64,000 bases of DNA, taken from NCBI RefSeq assembly GCF_040954835.1, contig NC_090703.1, forward strand, positions 9,915,001 to 9,979,000, in the 5' to 3' direction. Shown one piece after another: positions 35,325 to 46,156 of the stretch. The position numbers and the translations under genes are program-made. The notes under the pieces were generated by a model, which was not told the origin of the DNA, did no database searches, and saw nothing but the letters and a program-made list of their open reading frames with translations. How positions within the stretch are numbered: position 1 is the first letter of the stretch; every line of letters begins with the position of its first letter. This DNA is from Lepisosteus oculatus. Taxonomy: Eukaryota > Chordata > Actinopteri > Semionotiformes > Lepisosteidae.

Positions 35325-38300
35325 CTAACGAAGCCAAAGTTTGAGTCGCAGAGCGTCCACCCCATTTAAATAGTATCGGAAGAGCCGCTTGTCCCTCACA
35401 AAGCCCAGGTTTTCATACAATTTCAGGGCCGACTTGTTAGTGATCTCCGTCTCCAGCACCACCTGCGCAGCGGCACAAAGAGGTGAAGGTTGGGGGGGGG
35501 GAGGAGAGAGAGAGAGAGAGAAAACACCTGACGTTAAAATTGCTCAAACTACCCTCACAGCAAGTCTCTGCGACGTCACTACACAGAAGACGTAACCTTA
35601 CAAAAACAGGTCACTGCTGCATTGCAGGTATTTTTCTTTAAAATGAAAACTTTTGAATGTAAAAACTGGAAACCTGATGCAATACTTTGTGGGAAGTAGC
35701 TCATCACCTCCATTACATGCACATCACATGAATCAACCACCGTATATGGTTAACCATGGGAATAACTTAGTCACTGATGTTAACTCACTTTGCGGAAAAT
35801 ATTTGTGACATTCACTAAACAGAATCTGGCTCTTACAATAAAGCTGTGTGGAGTCACGTTCAGCAGTCTCCTCATCAGATTACACGCACTTTACATGAAA
35901 CGGTTTCCCCTTTAGCTGTAAAATGGTATCTACTCCCCATTTACTTTGGGTAATTTTACTGAAAATGGCTGCTCTTTTCTAAAGCACATACCTCATCACA
36001 GTCCCCATCCACCATGGCATAGATAGCCTTCTTTACCAGGTTGGTACCTGAAAGAGACAGACAGCTGACAAGTTAGAAGAATAAAGGAGAAGGCCGATTG
36101 CAAAGCAGGGTTATGATGTAGGTATGAAAGCACCAGATGTCTTACAAATAGGAAATTAAAGTGCCACTGACCCCGCAGCCCAGCAGAGGGAATGCTTACC
36201 GATGCCTTTCCTCCTATATTTGGAGTCCACAGCCAGCATGGCAATGTAGCCCCGTCGAAACATCTTTTTGTGCATGTCCAGCTTGCACACTATGGCACCC
36301 ACACACTCCTCCCTCACCATCGCCTGCGGGACACACACAACACAGAGCAACACACAGGTCAGCACAACACCCACTGCTCAGTGCAGTTCAGAGTTAAACA
36401 CACATGCTGCAGTCTGCAGTAAAGGACAGTAAAGGACTCCCAAGTGCAAAAACTAAGCCACTGCTGAGGTGAACAGGGATCGGGGACTGCTATCTCTCGA
36501 TCAACACTGACATGGGAAAGCAGTCATTGTCGGGGCTCATTCCTTTGGACTTCTTCTTGAGCTGTTATGCATAAGCACCAGGAAGTGGAAAAGATATTCC
36601 TAAATACATACTATACAATGAAATGCTATGGAGATGAAATGTATATACAATGGCAACCAAAGACTTTCGGCCTCCACCAGGGAAACTAATGAATATGATT
36701 CAACGTAACAGCTCTTGGAGGGAAGAGCTAGTGAATGTGCCTCCAAGGCCTGAGCCCACCTGGGCAGGAGGCATAACTGCTTCTCTTCTGAACACTATCC
36801 TACCTTCCTGTGTTTTAGTCAAGCAAGCAAGGCTGGCACAAGAGAGAAAAATCAAGATTCATTTTCGGAGTAAAACATTGGATTATCAGCAATCCACTTT
36901 CCTTGGGGGAAAGCTCCACAGACAGTGCATGAATCTTGGCAGACTCAAAATCAGACCTTCTCACTGAGCTTTCTAGAAGAAACCTGTGAAGCCACATACG
37001 TGTAAGAAACAGCCTCTTCATTGCCCAGTAGTGTCATTACCCTGCATTAGGACCCAGAACCAACATACAGATGCCATGTCTCCAGCAGCACGTGGACACT
37101 GTGGATACTGCGTGTATAAGGCATGTGCTGGTCTGACCTGCAGCACTCTGCACGAGAACCTGCCTCTCCCAGGTTTATTCCCAGAGCCTGCTCAGTGGGG
37201 TGCTCACTCAGACAGGCAGGGGCTGTAGTAAGCAGGCTCTGAAGCAGAAAGCTACAGCTCTTTTCTCTGCCAACATGGTTGTTTACAACTTGAGAAATGA
37301 AGGGAAAAAAACACTTCACTTTCCACACAGCAACCTTTATGAACAGATGTTATGAACAGCCAGCGTTTTAAAGAAGTCTAGAATTTGGGCAAAGTCACTC
37401 AACCCTGACCAGGAGCCAACAGCAGGTCACTTCAGACTGTGTTTTTCCACAGTTAGGAATATCAAGACACGCACTGGCCCACACCTGACTTTACCCCGAC
37501 TTGATCTACTTTATCAATGAGCACTCCATCAGCTGTTACTTTATGAGCAATAATTAAGCTTCATCATAAAACCTTGATAGAAATGATATCCTTCAAACAG
37601 AAGTTTCATTGTGAGAAGGCATTCAAGCAATTTTCAATTTCAAGTAACAATAAAACATTCCCCAGTTGCATATTAGTGTCTTTACCTGTTGAGTCACCAT
37701 CTCAAGCCAATGTCCTATGAATCACATTAGTATTCACTGACAACAAAAGCCATCAAGTTTCAAAGAGAGCCAGCACTAAGGTCATGCGTCAGCATTACAG
37801 ATAAGGGCACTGTTCCTAGACCTACTGCAAGAAGAATGATAAACTCTGCCCAATTTTTCTAAATCTACATGCTTGTACAAGAAATTAAAAAAATGATAAA
37901 TCCAAAGATTTCAAAAGACCAAACATTACAGTCTTTAAAAGCATGAAAATATTTCCTTAGCTTCACATATTGTAAAGTAAGACCATTTCTGTCAGCAGCA
38001 TGAACTGAATTTGCTAAGAAAAACCTGTCTTTCCTGCCCTAGGCTACACGCCCTCCCTCAAATTAACCTCATCATTCCACCATATATCATTTCAAAGGAT
38101 GTGCTCAGTCTTATACTAGGCACATAATGATACTCAATGCAAGCTGCATAATACTTGCAATAATCAGTTTGAGTAAAGAAAATGCTGAAATGGATATTCA
38201 AAGCAAAAAAAAAAGCATAATTTAACCTGAAGCAAGGAAGAAACTATCTGAAATGAAAGCTCCCTTAATTGAGATCCTGATGTAGCAGGAAATTGGTGTA

Positions 38301-40845
38301 ACACCCTTTCCTTCTTCAGGGTGTGATTTTTAAAGAAGATATAATACACAATTTACAAACACGGTGCTGTGCAGATTATTTTGCAATGTTAAGGCAGGGC
38401 AAAAGGACTGCATGCAGGTCTAGTGCCGAGCACAGTCCATTCACTTGGAAGCATAAAGAACTTTAAACAAAAAAAATATTGCTTAAAGAAATAAGCCTTC
38501 TATGGGCTGACAGTTCATGCACAACATCAGTGGGAACACAAACATACTCTTAAGGCAGCCAGACCCAGGATCACAGTAATACTTCAGTCACCTTATCCAC
38601 TATCAGTAAAATATAAAATGTTGGAACTAGCCAATACCTCTGCTGAGCAAAGTAACCCATTCATGCAATTTATTCATAGCAATATTAAAGAACCAGTTAC
38701 TGCCCTCAACTCATGTAGTTATGACAACCACACCCCTTCTGCTTTCCCAGTTCCTGCTGTTGATGGGACTTTAGTAAGAGAGTTCGTAGTTAAATTGAGA
38801 CCTAGTACCGCACCCCTACTTGGTACGAACTTGTACATTTGTTACTAACATCTTAAATGAGTCCGAAAAACTGATTTGAAGTTTTCTGTTTTGACACCTG
38901 TTAAGATAAGATGACTAGGCCTCCCTGCTACTTAACAGCCACCTGATGTCCTTGATTTTGGCCTTCTTCCTCATAAAACACCAGACTCCACACCTGGTGA
39001 CAGAGCCTTCTCCCGTGCAGCACCATGTCCATTATACACATTTCCCATATCCATTAGAGATGAATTCACTATCTCCAAACACGCTTAAACATCAGTCTTA
39101 TTAATAAATCTTTCAATCTACAGTTTCATCTCCTGTTATCACACAGTCAGTTTGCCGGGGTTTGTTTGCTTCTGTTTTAGTTTAGCACTTATCAGTTGGT
39201 TGCAAAGAAACAACTGCATTATTAACAGAGAGGGTAATGGAAAACGTGGTCTCATCACATTAAACTTTTCTGTTCAGGGCTGTTCCTACCTTTCCATGGG
39301 TCTGAATGAGTTTGACAGCAGCCAAACCATTTTGATACCTACTAAAAATGGTAAAAGCTTATAAAACATCATAATCTGACTGCCACCTTGTAACAGTAAT
39401 CTGTGATACTTTTTTTAGCCTCAGTTCTACCCTCTCTGCCCTATGGTTCAAGTTTCTCACATCATAATTTAGTCAATTACAAAGTAATTAATAACTTTAA
39501 AATTAAATATCAAATATGCTTGGCGCTTTCGCCCAAAAAAGTCTAAGAGTATGAGAGGATAAGAGGAAATATTAAAACATCATACAACTAAAAGCCCCAG
39601 TTAGAGGAGTCGAAACGACAGTTCCTTCAGTGTCAGAGCGAGGTTTTGGAAATCATCTCGGTATTACCCACCACTTGGACAAAAATGGAAGTATTTTATT
39701 ACCATACCGATACGAGTGAAGTGATATTCCAGTAAAAGCTCATAAAATGCTATGTCAGAGTAACAAAAGACTTTAATTAAAATGAGCAATTCAATTAGAC
39801 AATACATGGACCTTCAACGTCCATTTATTAGTTTAGCCACAGCGACAAAGTGTGTGCAGAGCTCTGCTACAGGGATCTGAACCCCAACTCATGCAGCTAA
39901 TATCCCACAACCCACCCCAAAGCCGCACAACACACCACTTCACCAGTAAAATGGCAGTGTACGTACCAGAAAGCAGAGCTTAGGCCAGTTGTGGATGAAG
40001 TACCTGTAGGTGTAAATGGAGTAGGGCTCCGACAAGTCCTTAGTGATCAGCCTCATAATGTCCGGCATCTGCAGCTCAGACTCATAGCGCACGTACTGGA
40101 TCGGCTCCTCATCCTCCCCCTGTTCTCCGCCAGAGCTATTCAGAACCACCCTCGCCATCTCCGACACCGCTGCCTCCACGGTGTAAGAGCCGTCCAGAGC
40201 GGCCTCCAGCTCCACGCCAGCCCCTGGAGTCCCGAGGCCTGCCACGGCCGGGGGGTCGGCAGGGGAAGGCCGGGGCTCAGTCCTGGCGCGGTCGCCTCTC
40301 CAGCTCGCCTCCTCCGACAGGGTCAGCATGCTGTTCATGCTGTGGTTGTTGTTCGAGTACGAGTGGTTTTGCGGCGGGCAGTGCTGCCCTTGGCAGCCGC
40401 TGTTGTTGATGTCGCCGAAATTGCTGCCCTCCTGGGCGCCAGCCCGAGCCCCGCCGGTGCCGTCGCGGTGCTCGGTGAGCGCCCCCGGGCTGTCAGACGG
40501 CCTGTGAGCCGGGTGATGGTGATGACTATGGAGGCGGCTGTGGTGAGTGCAGGCGAGGCCGTCCTCCGCGGCGTTTATTAAGCCGTTGAGTTGTTGCTGC
40601 TGCTGTGTCTGAGTATGGAAGTGGTGAACCGCCGGGTGAGAGTACAGGTGGTTCTGAGTTGCCTTGCTCGTCCCTTTCCCTTCACTTACTTGTTGCTGCT
40701 GTCCAACCCCGGGGATCGCTGCGTCTCCTCGTCCACAGCCACGTTCCCCCCCTTCCCCGGGTATGGCGCACCCAACCCCGGGGAAGGGAATAATCTCGGC
40801 CGGGGATGCAGGCAGCGCGCTAGGCCCAGGCGGCACCTCAGCCAT
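35325..40845 (-). CDS. naa30: N-alpha-acetyltransferase 30, NatC catalytic subunit (4 exons, 398 aa)
   Basis: Exons in transcript order: 40845-39967, 36323-36200, 36047-35992 and 35462-35325. The sum is 1197 nt including TAG, and all junctions are GT-AG. The protein starts MAEVPPGPS as in mammals. Residues about 1-240 are low-complexity and lineage-variable, with Gln runs, a His-rich patch (HSHHHHPAH) and Asn/Ser runs. From about residue 245 the GNAT domain is almost identical to mammalian NAA30: [40 protein letters not shown] and [11 protein letters not shown], the acetyl-CoA loop [23 protein letters not shown], ending RLKLWLR. NatC acetylates Met-Leu/Ile/Phe/Trp-type N termini co-translationally together with NAA35 and NAA38. 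Human is 362 aa; the extra length is in the disordered N-terminus. The run-on codons after 39967 are intronic. Confidence 0.96.
38880..39060 (+). repeat. Possible L2-type LINE C-terminal relic
   Basis: One plus-strand frame near 38995-39030 reads [11 protein letters not shown], similar to the GDRAF/SxAAP motif at the C-terminus of L2-type reverse transcriptases. Flanking frames are broken. It lies in NAA30 intron 1, antisense to the gene. Confidence 0.35.
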
Positions 40846-41160
40846 CCCACTTCATTCAGGGAAAAATGGGGACGAAGAAGAATCACGAAAGAGAGATCCT
40901 GTTGGTCAGGGGCAGGTAAAAGCAATACCAATCCCCCCCGGGAATAACGATTAAAATATGCGAGTTTTGAGTCTTCTCCCTCAGGTCTCCTCTGGTCGTT
41001 ACCCGTCACTCTCTCCTCGGCTTTCCTGCTCCCCGCTGCCGGAAAGTGGAACGACTGTCAGTACGACACCAAGAAAGAGGAGGAGACACTTTACGACACT
41101 CGTGGGAACCATGATTTCGCGAATATAGCCTGTAGATCGATTCGGCGGAAGCCGAGTTAG
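40846..41160 (-). promoter_or_regulatory. NAA30 5' UTR and GC-rich promoter
   Basis: CpG-rich sequence continues from NAA30 exon 1 (about 40030 onward) to about 41160, then turns AT-rich abruptly. No TATA box is evident. This fits a housekeeping CpG-island promoter for the minus-strand gene. The exact transcription start is not visible. Confidence 0.6.
40867..40909. repeat. 43-bp duplicated element, proximal copy
   Basis: 39 of 43 bases match 41337-41379 in direct orientation, including the uninterrupted block AGAATCACGAAAGA. This copy lies just before the NAA30 start codon, within the probable 5' UTR. Confidence 0.8.
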
Positions 41161-41336
41161 ATCGGTTATGTGTTCAACATATATTATTGAGATTAAGAAG
41201 CGATCAGCCTAATTTACATTAAAATTAACAGTTTCATATTTTTATTTTAAAGAATGCTGTTAAAATATTGCATTGAGTAAATATGAAGCTTTATGTTTCA
41301 TATTAACTTTATTATCGTTTAGAGCGCTAGGAAGAC

Positions 41337-41379
41337 TGGGGCCGAAGCAGAATCACGAAAGACAGATCCTTTTGGTCAG
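41337..41379. repeat. 43-bp duplicated element, distal copy
   Basis: The second copy is 470 bases upstream of the first, beyond the GC-rich promoter block. The four differences are single substitutions with no gaps. No recognised repeat family surrounds either copy. Confidence 0.8.
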
Positions 41380-41904
41380 CGCACTAAATGAGAAAATAGG
41401 AAAGTTTATATAAATGACAAGTTTAGGGAATCCTCCTTTACTTGTTTTAAGCGAGCTGTACAGTGGACATGTGATTCCAGTTTGGTTTACAATGTATGCA
41501 TGCTATGTATACTCATGCATAAAGATAAATGTACTCGCAAACAATTCTAGAGAATAAAACAGACGACAGATTCTTACCAGCTGGATTATTCTGTACAATT
41601 AAAGAGATTTCACAGCACAAATACCTTCCTCTATTCTGGCATAGCAAACTATATCCCAAGTCTAGATGTGGTAGTGCAACACATTCCAGTTTAACAAAGT
41701 GCTGAGTCACCAGGAACATTCCAGAAGGATCTTGGTGGTCTCTGTGCTAACTAGCTACAGTATTAACAACGGGATGGGACTGCACCCCCTTATTTTGTAA
41801 GACGTCTTGCACTCAGGATCAACATCTGCAACCTATTATACATGAATCAGGTGCTGTCCTTTGTGCCAGTGAGTATAGTAGAGGCCCTTGTTTCTTGTGG
41901 TCAG

Positions 41905-42135
41905 TCAGAGCATATCCTCTGGTATATCACGTGGAAAGACGTGCTGTTTCTCAAAATAATCCGAGATGCTGTCTACACTGTCACACATGCTGCGGAGAAA
42001 GAGCAGCATCTGGGGATGGGTCCTGCGGACCCAGAACTTTTCAAATGCCTCTCGCTCTGAGTAAAAACGGGGGTGAGGGGACTGGTTTGGGTTCTCTTGC
42101 TCTGCTTCAGGTGTGTCTGCCCATTTTAAAACCAT
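41905..42135 (-). CDS. Unidentified small ORF or exon, 76 codons
   Basis: The frame from ATG at 42135 reads MVLKWADTPEAEQENP, then SEREAFEKFWVRRTHPQ, MLLFLRSMCDSVDSI and SDYFEKQHVFPRDIPEDML before TGA. It has a mix of charged and hydrophobic residues and no low complexity, unlike most chance frames here. Directly before the ATG the minus strand reads TTTCCTTCTAAGGTCTACGTAG, a plausible acceptor, so it might be an internal or last exon rather than an independent ORF. I do not recognise the family. It could also be a remnant of a transposon or retrocopy, or chance. It does not belong to the five neighbouring genes as I know them. Confidence 0.3.
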   Translation of the reverse strand: MVLKWADTPEAEQENPNQSPHPRFYSEREAFEKFWVRRTHPQMLLFLRSMCDSVDSISDYFEKQHVFPRDIPEDML

Positions 42136-42600
42136 CTACGTAGACCTTAGAAGGAAATGGAGCCAATTATATAAGTTTGTTTGCTGTCATCTTTGTCCCT
42201 GGACTGTCATTGGACACATCAGAAGGGTACATTTTTTTCCAAGTGTGTAGGGCCTTGCTAAGTCTATCTGGCGCTGAAGTGTTTACACACACTTTGTGAC
42301 TTCGGGATTTGACTGCTGTAAGAGGGCATCTACTCTAAACAACAGGCTTCAGTATGTCCAAAAGGATCCTATAACACCCATTCTATGTCCTTGGCACAGG
42401 CTCAGTTGAGAGCTGTTAAATTGGCTTTAAGGTTCTCCAGCTCAAATTAAGAGATCAGATTCACCCCAGGTGAAATCTTTGTTGTGGATCTTTAGAACTG
42501 GAAAAAGGAAAGGATCCATTCAGATAGGTAAACTGCTCTAGTTGGCCAGCCTATCTCTAGAGAAAAGTCCAGTACAGTTTTTATAATGGGAAGAAAGATT

Positions 42601-42614
42601 CCAGCAGAGGGCAG
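42601..42614 (+). promoter_or_regulatory. CTCF-like core motif
   Basis: CCAGCAGAGGGCAG fits every position of CCASYAGRKGGCRS. It lies in unique-looking intergenic DNA between NAA30 and AP5M1. Confidence 0.45.
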
Positions 42615-45502
42615 TACAGGCCAGAGACTTCGCTCTGCGTAGTATTTGTTGTTGCTCCAGTAGTAAACCTAACAAAATTGCACAAGCATTCTACACATTA
42701 CTTCACTACACTGAAAGCATTATTCTGTCCAAATGACTGTTCCTTCTCACAGCACAAGCCATGTTCAATTTGGAGAACTAGCCTGTAGTGCATGTCAATG
42801 CTTTTAATGTTAAATTCATATTTAATTCCCCCTGTCCCGACGACAGTGGACCTTACAGAGAAAGCATTTATTCAGAACATTTCCATGTTGTTGGCTGTCC
42901 CTCCATTGACTGTAATACAAATCTATTGGCTTTTGGAATCACTTTACCCTTCCATGTTGTGTATTTTTAGTCCTAGCAAGAGCTGCTGTTATCCATTATC
43001 TTCGGTCACTCCCTTTTTTAACAGCTAGTGCTTGGGTTCAAATACACTGCTTGATGGATACAGGACTAAAAATGAATCCAGGGCGCCTTTGTGTCAAAAG
43101 AAAACATCAGGAGGGACTAGACAAATATAGATAGTGCTCTGCTGGAGGAGAGGCCAGGCAAATACAGATAATGCTCTGTCGTTAATGCAACAGCTCTGCA
43201 AGATGTCTGATCCCGCATGTCATCTGAATGACATGACATTGCCAGTGTTGTGTTGCTCTTTAAAGATGCAGAGAGACCTGCTCTGTGCCAGCTGTGCCGG
43301 CACATTCCTGTTGCCCAGCCCACTGTTCCGTGCGAAAGCGGTTTGTTTTCTCTCCAGCTCAGTTGCCTCATGCTAATTGTGTGCAAAGTTTTATCGGTTA
43401 CACGGCCTGCCGTCTGTGCAGGTCTCTCCAGTTGGATAGTTGCTCCCTATTCAGTTTACCCGGAGAATCCACTGTCCTCTTTCTCTGGAATCAATTTCCA
43501 CTCCTAATGTGCTGGAGAGGGGCGGACGCACTGAGTGCTTCAGACTCTTAAATATTGACTGACTTGGTAATGGCGTGTCCTGCTTGTGCAGATATGTGCG
43601 CTCTGCTGGGTTCTGTACAGAGACTAAAGCCGTGCTTGCTGCTTTGTTATCCCCCGACACACCTGTGGGATTGTGGTTGAGTGCTTGCAGAATAACGATG
43701 AACCCAACTAACAATGCAACATGGCAAATGACAGTTTCCTTTCATAGATTTTTTTTTCTCTATAAGTATATAAAAAGGAATGTATTAGTAGGTATGGAGT
43801 TTAAAGGAGTCACCCAAAGGCCCTTAAAGACCAAGACCTTTAAGCCTAAGAAGGCGTTCCAATCATCAACTAATTGGCCATAGCACATTTCCTGCAGGTA
43901 GTCCTGTGTATTGGGGTGTCATGTCATAACAATGCTTTCCAGCCTGTGCCAGACTTCAGAGGTTATGCCTTTCTGGCTTCCTTAAGCCATAAAAGAAGCT
44001 CAGAGCCTACAGTTGCTGTTGTTCCATGGTCTCCCATAAATACATGCAGAGGTTGTGTGAGCAATTGGTCCCAACTGACAGAACATTAGTCAGGGTCAGC
44101 CCCTGAGTCGAAATCCACATGAGAATGTGGTGCCTCTATCAGTGTGGGGCCCAAGGAGGCTAGCGAGAGACTAGAAAAAAGCATTCTCTCAGGAGACTGA
44201 CTGCAGTGGAGATTGAACACAGGCTCTTCCATCTTTTATCTTACCTGTGCCATGTTCCTGCCACACTGCCCTGTGTTAGTATTCCTTAAGCTCCATTGGC
44301 TCCTCTACTGAAATTACTTTCTGGAGCTTGAGACTATTGGTAATTGTTCACTACGGCTATGGAAGCCTTCAAGGGTATGTGAAGGCCTTGTGATAGAAAA
44401 GAGGACTGTCCCTGCTGCTGGTCTAGAGTGAGGTGTTACCCCCAGGAGAGGCACAGAGCCTGATAAGCACAGAAAGAAGTCACAGAGAAGGAGACAGCAG
44501 GGATGAAGATGCAATTATGAATGCTATGGTTAGTTATTAGAAACATCGCCCGGTATTTTATGACACTGGAATGCCTACTTGATTTTACCAATAGAAATCA
44601 AGAGTGGAAAGAGATGAATAAAAAAAGAAAAGCAGAAGGTCAGAGGTCACTCACTGCCAGGAGGGATTGGAACAGAAGGGGGGATAGTGGATGTCTCAAC
44701 ACAACACAGACAACAAAGCCACACCAAGAGACCTGGAGGACAAGTCCCGTCCCTCTCAGCTGACCAGGGCAGCCTGGAGTTGGAGACACATGGATCCTCT
44801 ATAAGTATGGCCCTCTAAAAGATATACTTAATACCACTGTTAAAAAGAGAGTTATTAGACAGTAAACTAGAGTTTATAACTTAGGATTTTAAAACACAGC
44901 ACCAAGAAAGGATGAGGGCTGTAAGACCCAGCACAATGCCTCCCTCTCCCTTTGGTATTTTACTGGAGCCCCCACCCCTGCTTTCTATAAGAGCCCGAGT
45001 ACTCAGACCCTCGTTAGATCTGTCGCAGCAATTAGCTATTCAGGAGCCCAGCAAGGGAAGGAGAAATCCATGAGAAAAATCAACAGCCCTAGAGTTTAAG
45101 CTGGAGTGCCCCTCTCTGAGCAGGGGGCAGCCCTGTCTGAAGAGGCAGCCTGGCGGCCGGCTGACAGACAGAGAGCCGAGGCAGACGGAGGGAGCTGCCA
45201 GTTCACTGCGCTGCTCATTGTGGTGCTGCCTTGAGAGCCCCCATTCACACAGCTAAAGCTCTCGGACTGTCACTGCTCAGACTGGCGGAGCCCTTGCCTT
45301 TAATTATCCAGCTGATGGAGGGGCAGTGACAACCCCCCGCCCCCCCCCATTAAAGAGTCATGGCCGTGCTGAGAGCCCACCCCCAGCTCGACACAGAGCT
45401 AATGGGAAACTGTCATCAAGTACTGATGGTCACCTTTCACATCCAACTTCAATATTTCACGCAAAATGAAGAATGTCAAGGTCTGTGGTTACTTGTGAAC
45501 TA

Positions 45503-45603
45503 TTTATTACACAAATGAAGAGTGCAAGAAAAACCACCAAGTGGTCCAACAACAAAACAAAGTTGGATATTCCCCAAGCAGTGCAACAACAAAGTTGTTT
45601 ATT
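45503..45603 (-). terminator. Candidate AP5M1 polyadenylation signals
   Basis: Minus-strand AATAAA is present at 45598-45603 and 45503-45508, roughly 550-650 bases past the AP5M1 stop. Which is used cannot be told from sequence. Confidence 0.45.
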
Positions 45604-46156
45604 GCATTTGTTAGTCCTATGTTTACAAGTTGCAAATCAGCACTGAACTGCACTTCAAAGCTTGCAGTTGTGCACAAGCAAAAGACGTCCACTCAGGTAG
45701 AATCTGTATTTCTTCTGGCTCCTTGTAAAGTGGTTAAGGGCTAATTAATAGAAACACCTTCCCATTTAGCCCAGAGAAAGTCAGGAACCATTCAGCCGAG
45801 AATACGGCTGTTTGACCTCAACAGGTGGCAGTGGTTCAGAGTCCGAGGGCTCAGAAAAATCACAGGGTCAACCTGAAATTAGTCAAGCATGCCCAAATCT
45901 CAGCACTGCCATACTGAAGGGGCAGAACAAAAATTACATTTGCAGACTGAATAATTAAGTCATCTTCAATGCCTTGAATTGTTTCTCTCTTTCCTACAAA
46001 AGTGCTATTTTCTTTTTGATACAAAACATTCAATTTGTTGTTCTGTTTCCTTTCTCCACTGACGGCCGTGTCTTGTGAAGGACAAACGGGACAGTGCCTG
46101 AAGCGTAGCTTGTAGAGACTCCAGTATCAGAGCTCCACTCTCTCGTCCACACCTAG

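Larger units (their letters stand above)
41380..45500. other. NAA30-AP5M1 intergenic region
   Basis: The flanking genes are tandem on the minus strand. The interval holds an unassigned 76-codon minus-strand ORF (41905-42135), a CTCF-like motif (42601-42614) and GC/AG-rich stretches near 45000-45400 without clear genes. No recognised repeat is seen in most of it. Confidence 0.5.

Noticed and set aside
34726-35337. 203-codon minus-strand frame overlapping the NAA30 end
   Set aside because: It is out of frame with NAA30, lies mainly in its 3' UTR and has low-complexity content; no homology is recognised.
39940-39966. Run-on of NAA30 exon 1 to a stop at 39940
   Set aside because: A GTACGT donor follows the Phe-Leu codons, and the next exon continues the conserved GNAT domain.
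45330-45355. C-rich tract considered as a G-quadruplex or promoter signal
   Set aside because: It is a simple poly-C interruption with no neighbouring gene start. AP5M1 ends, rather than starts, on this side.
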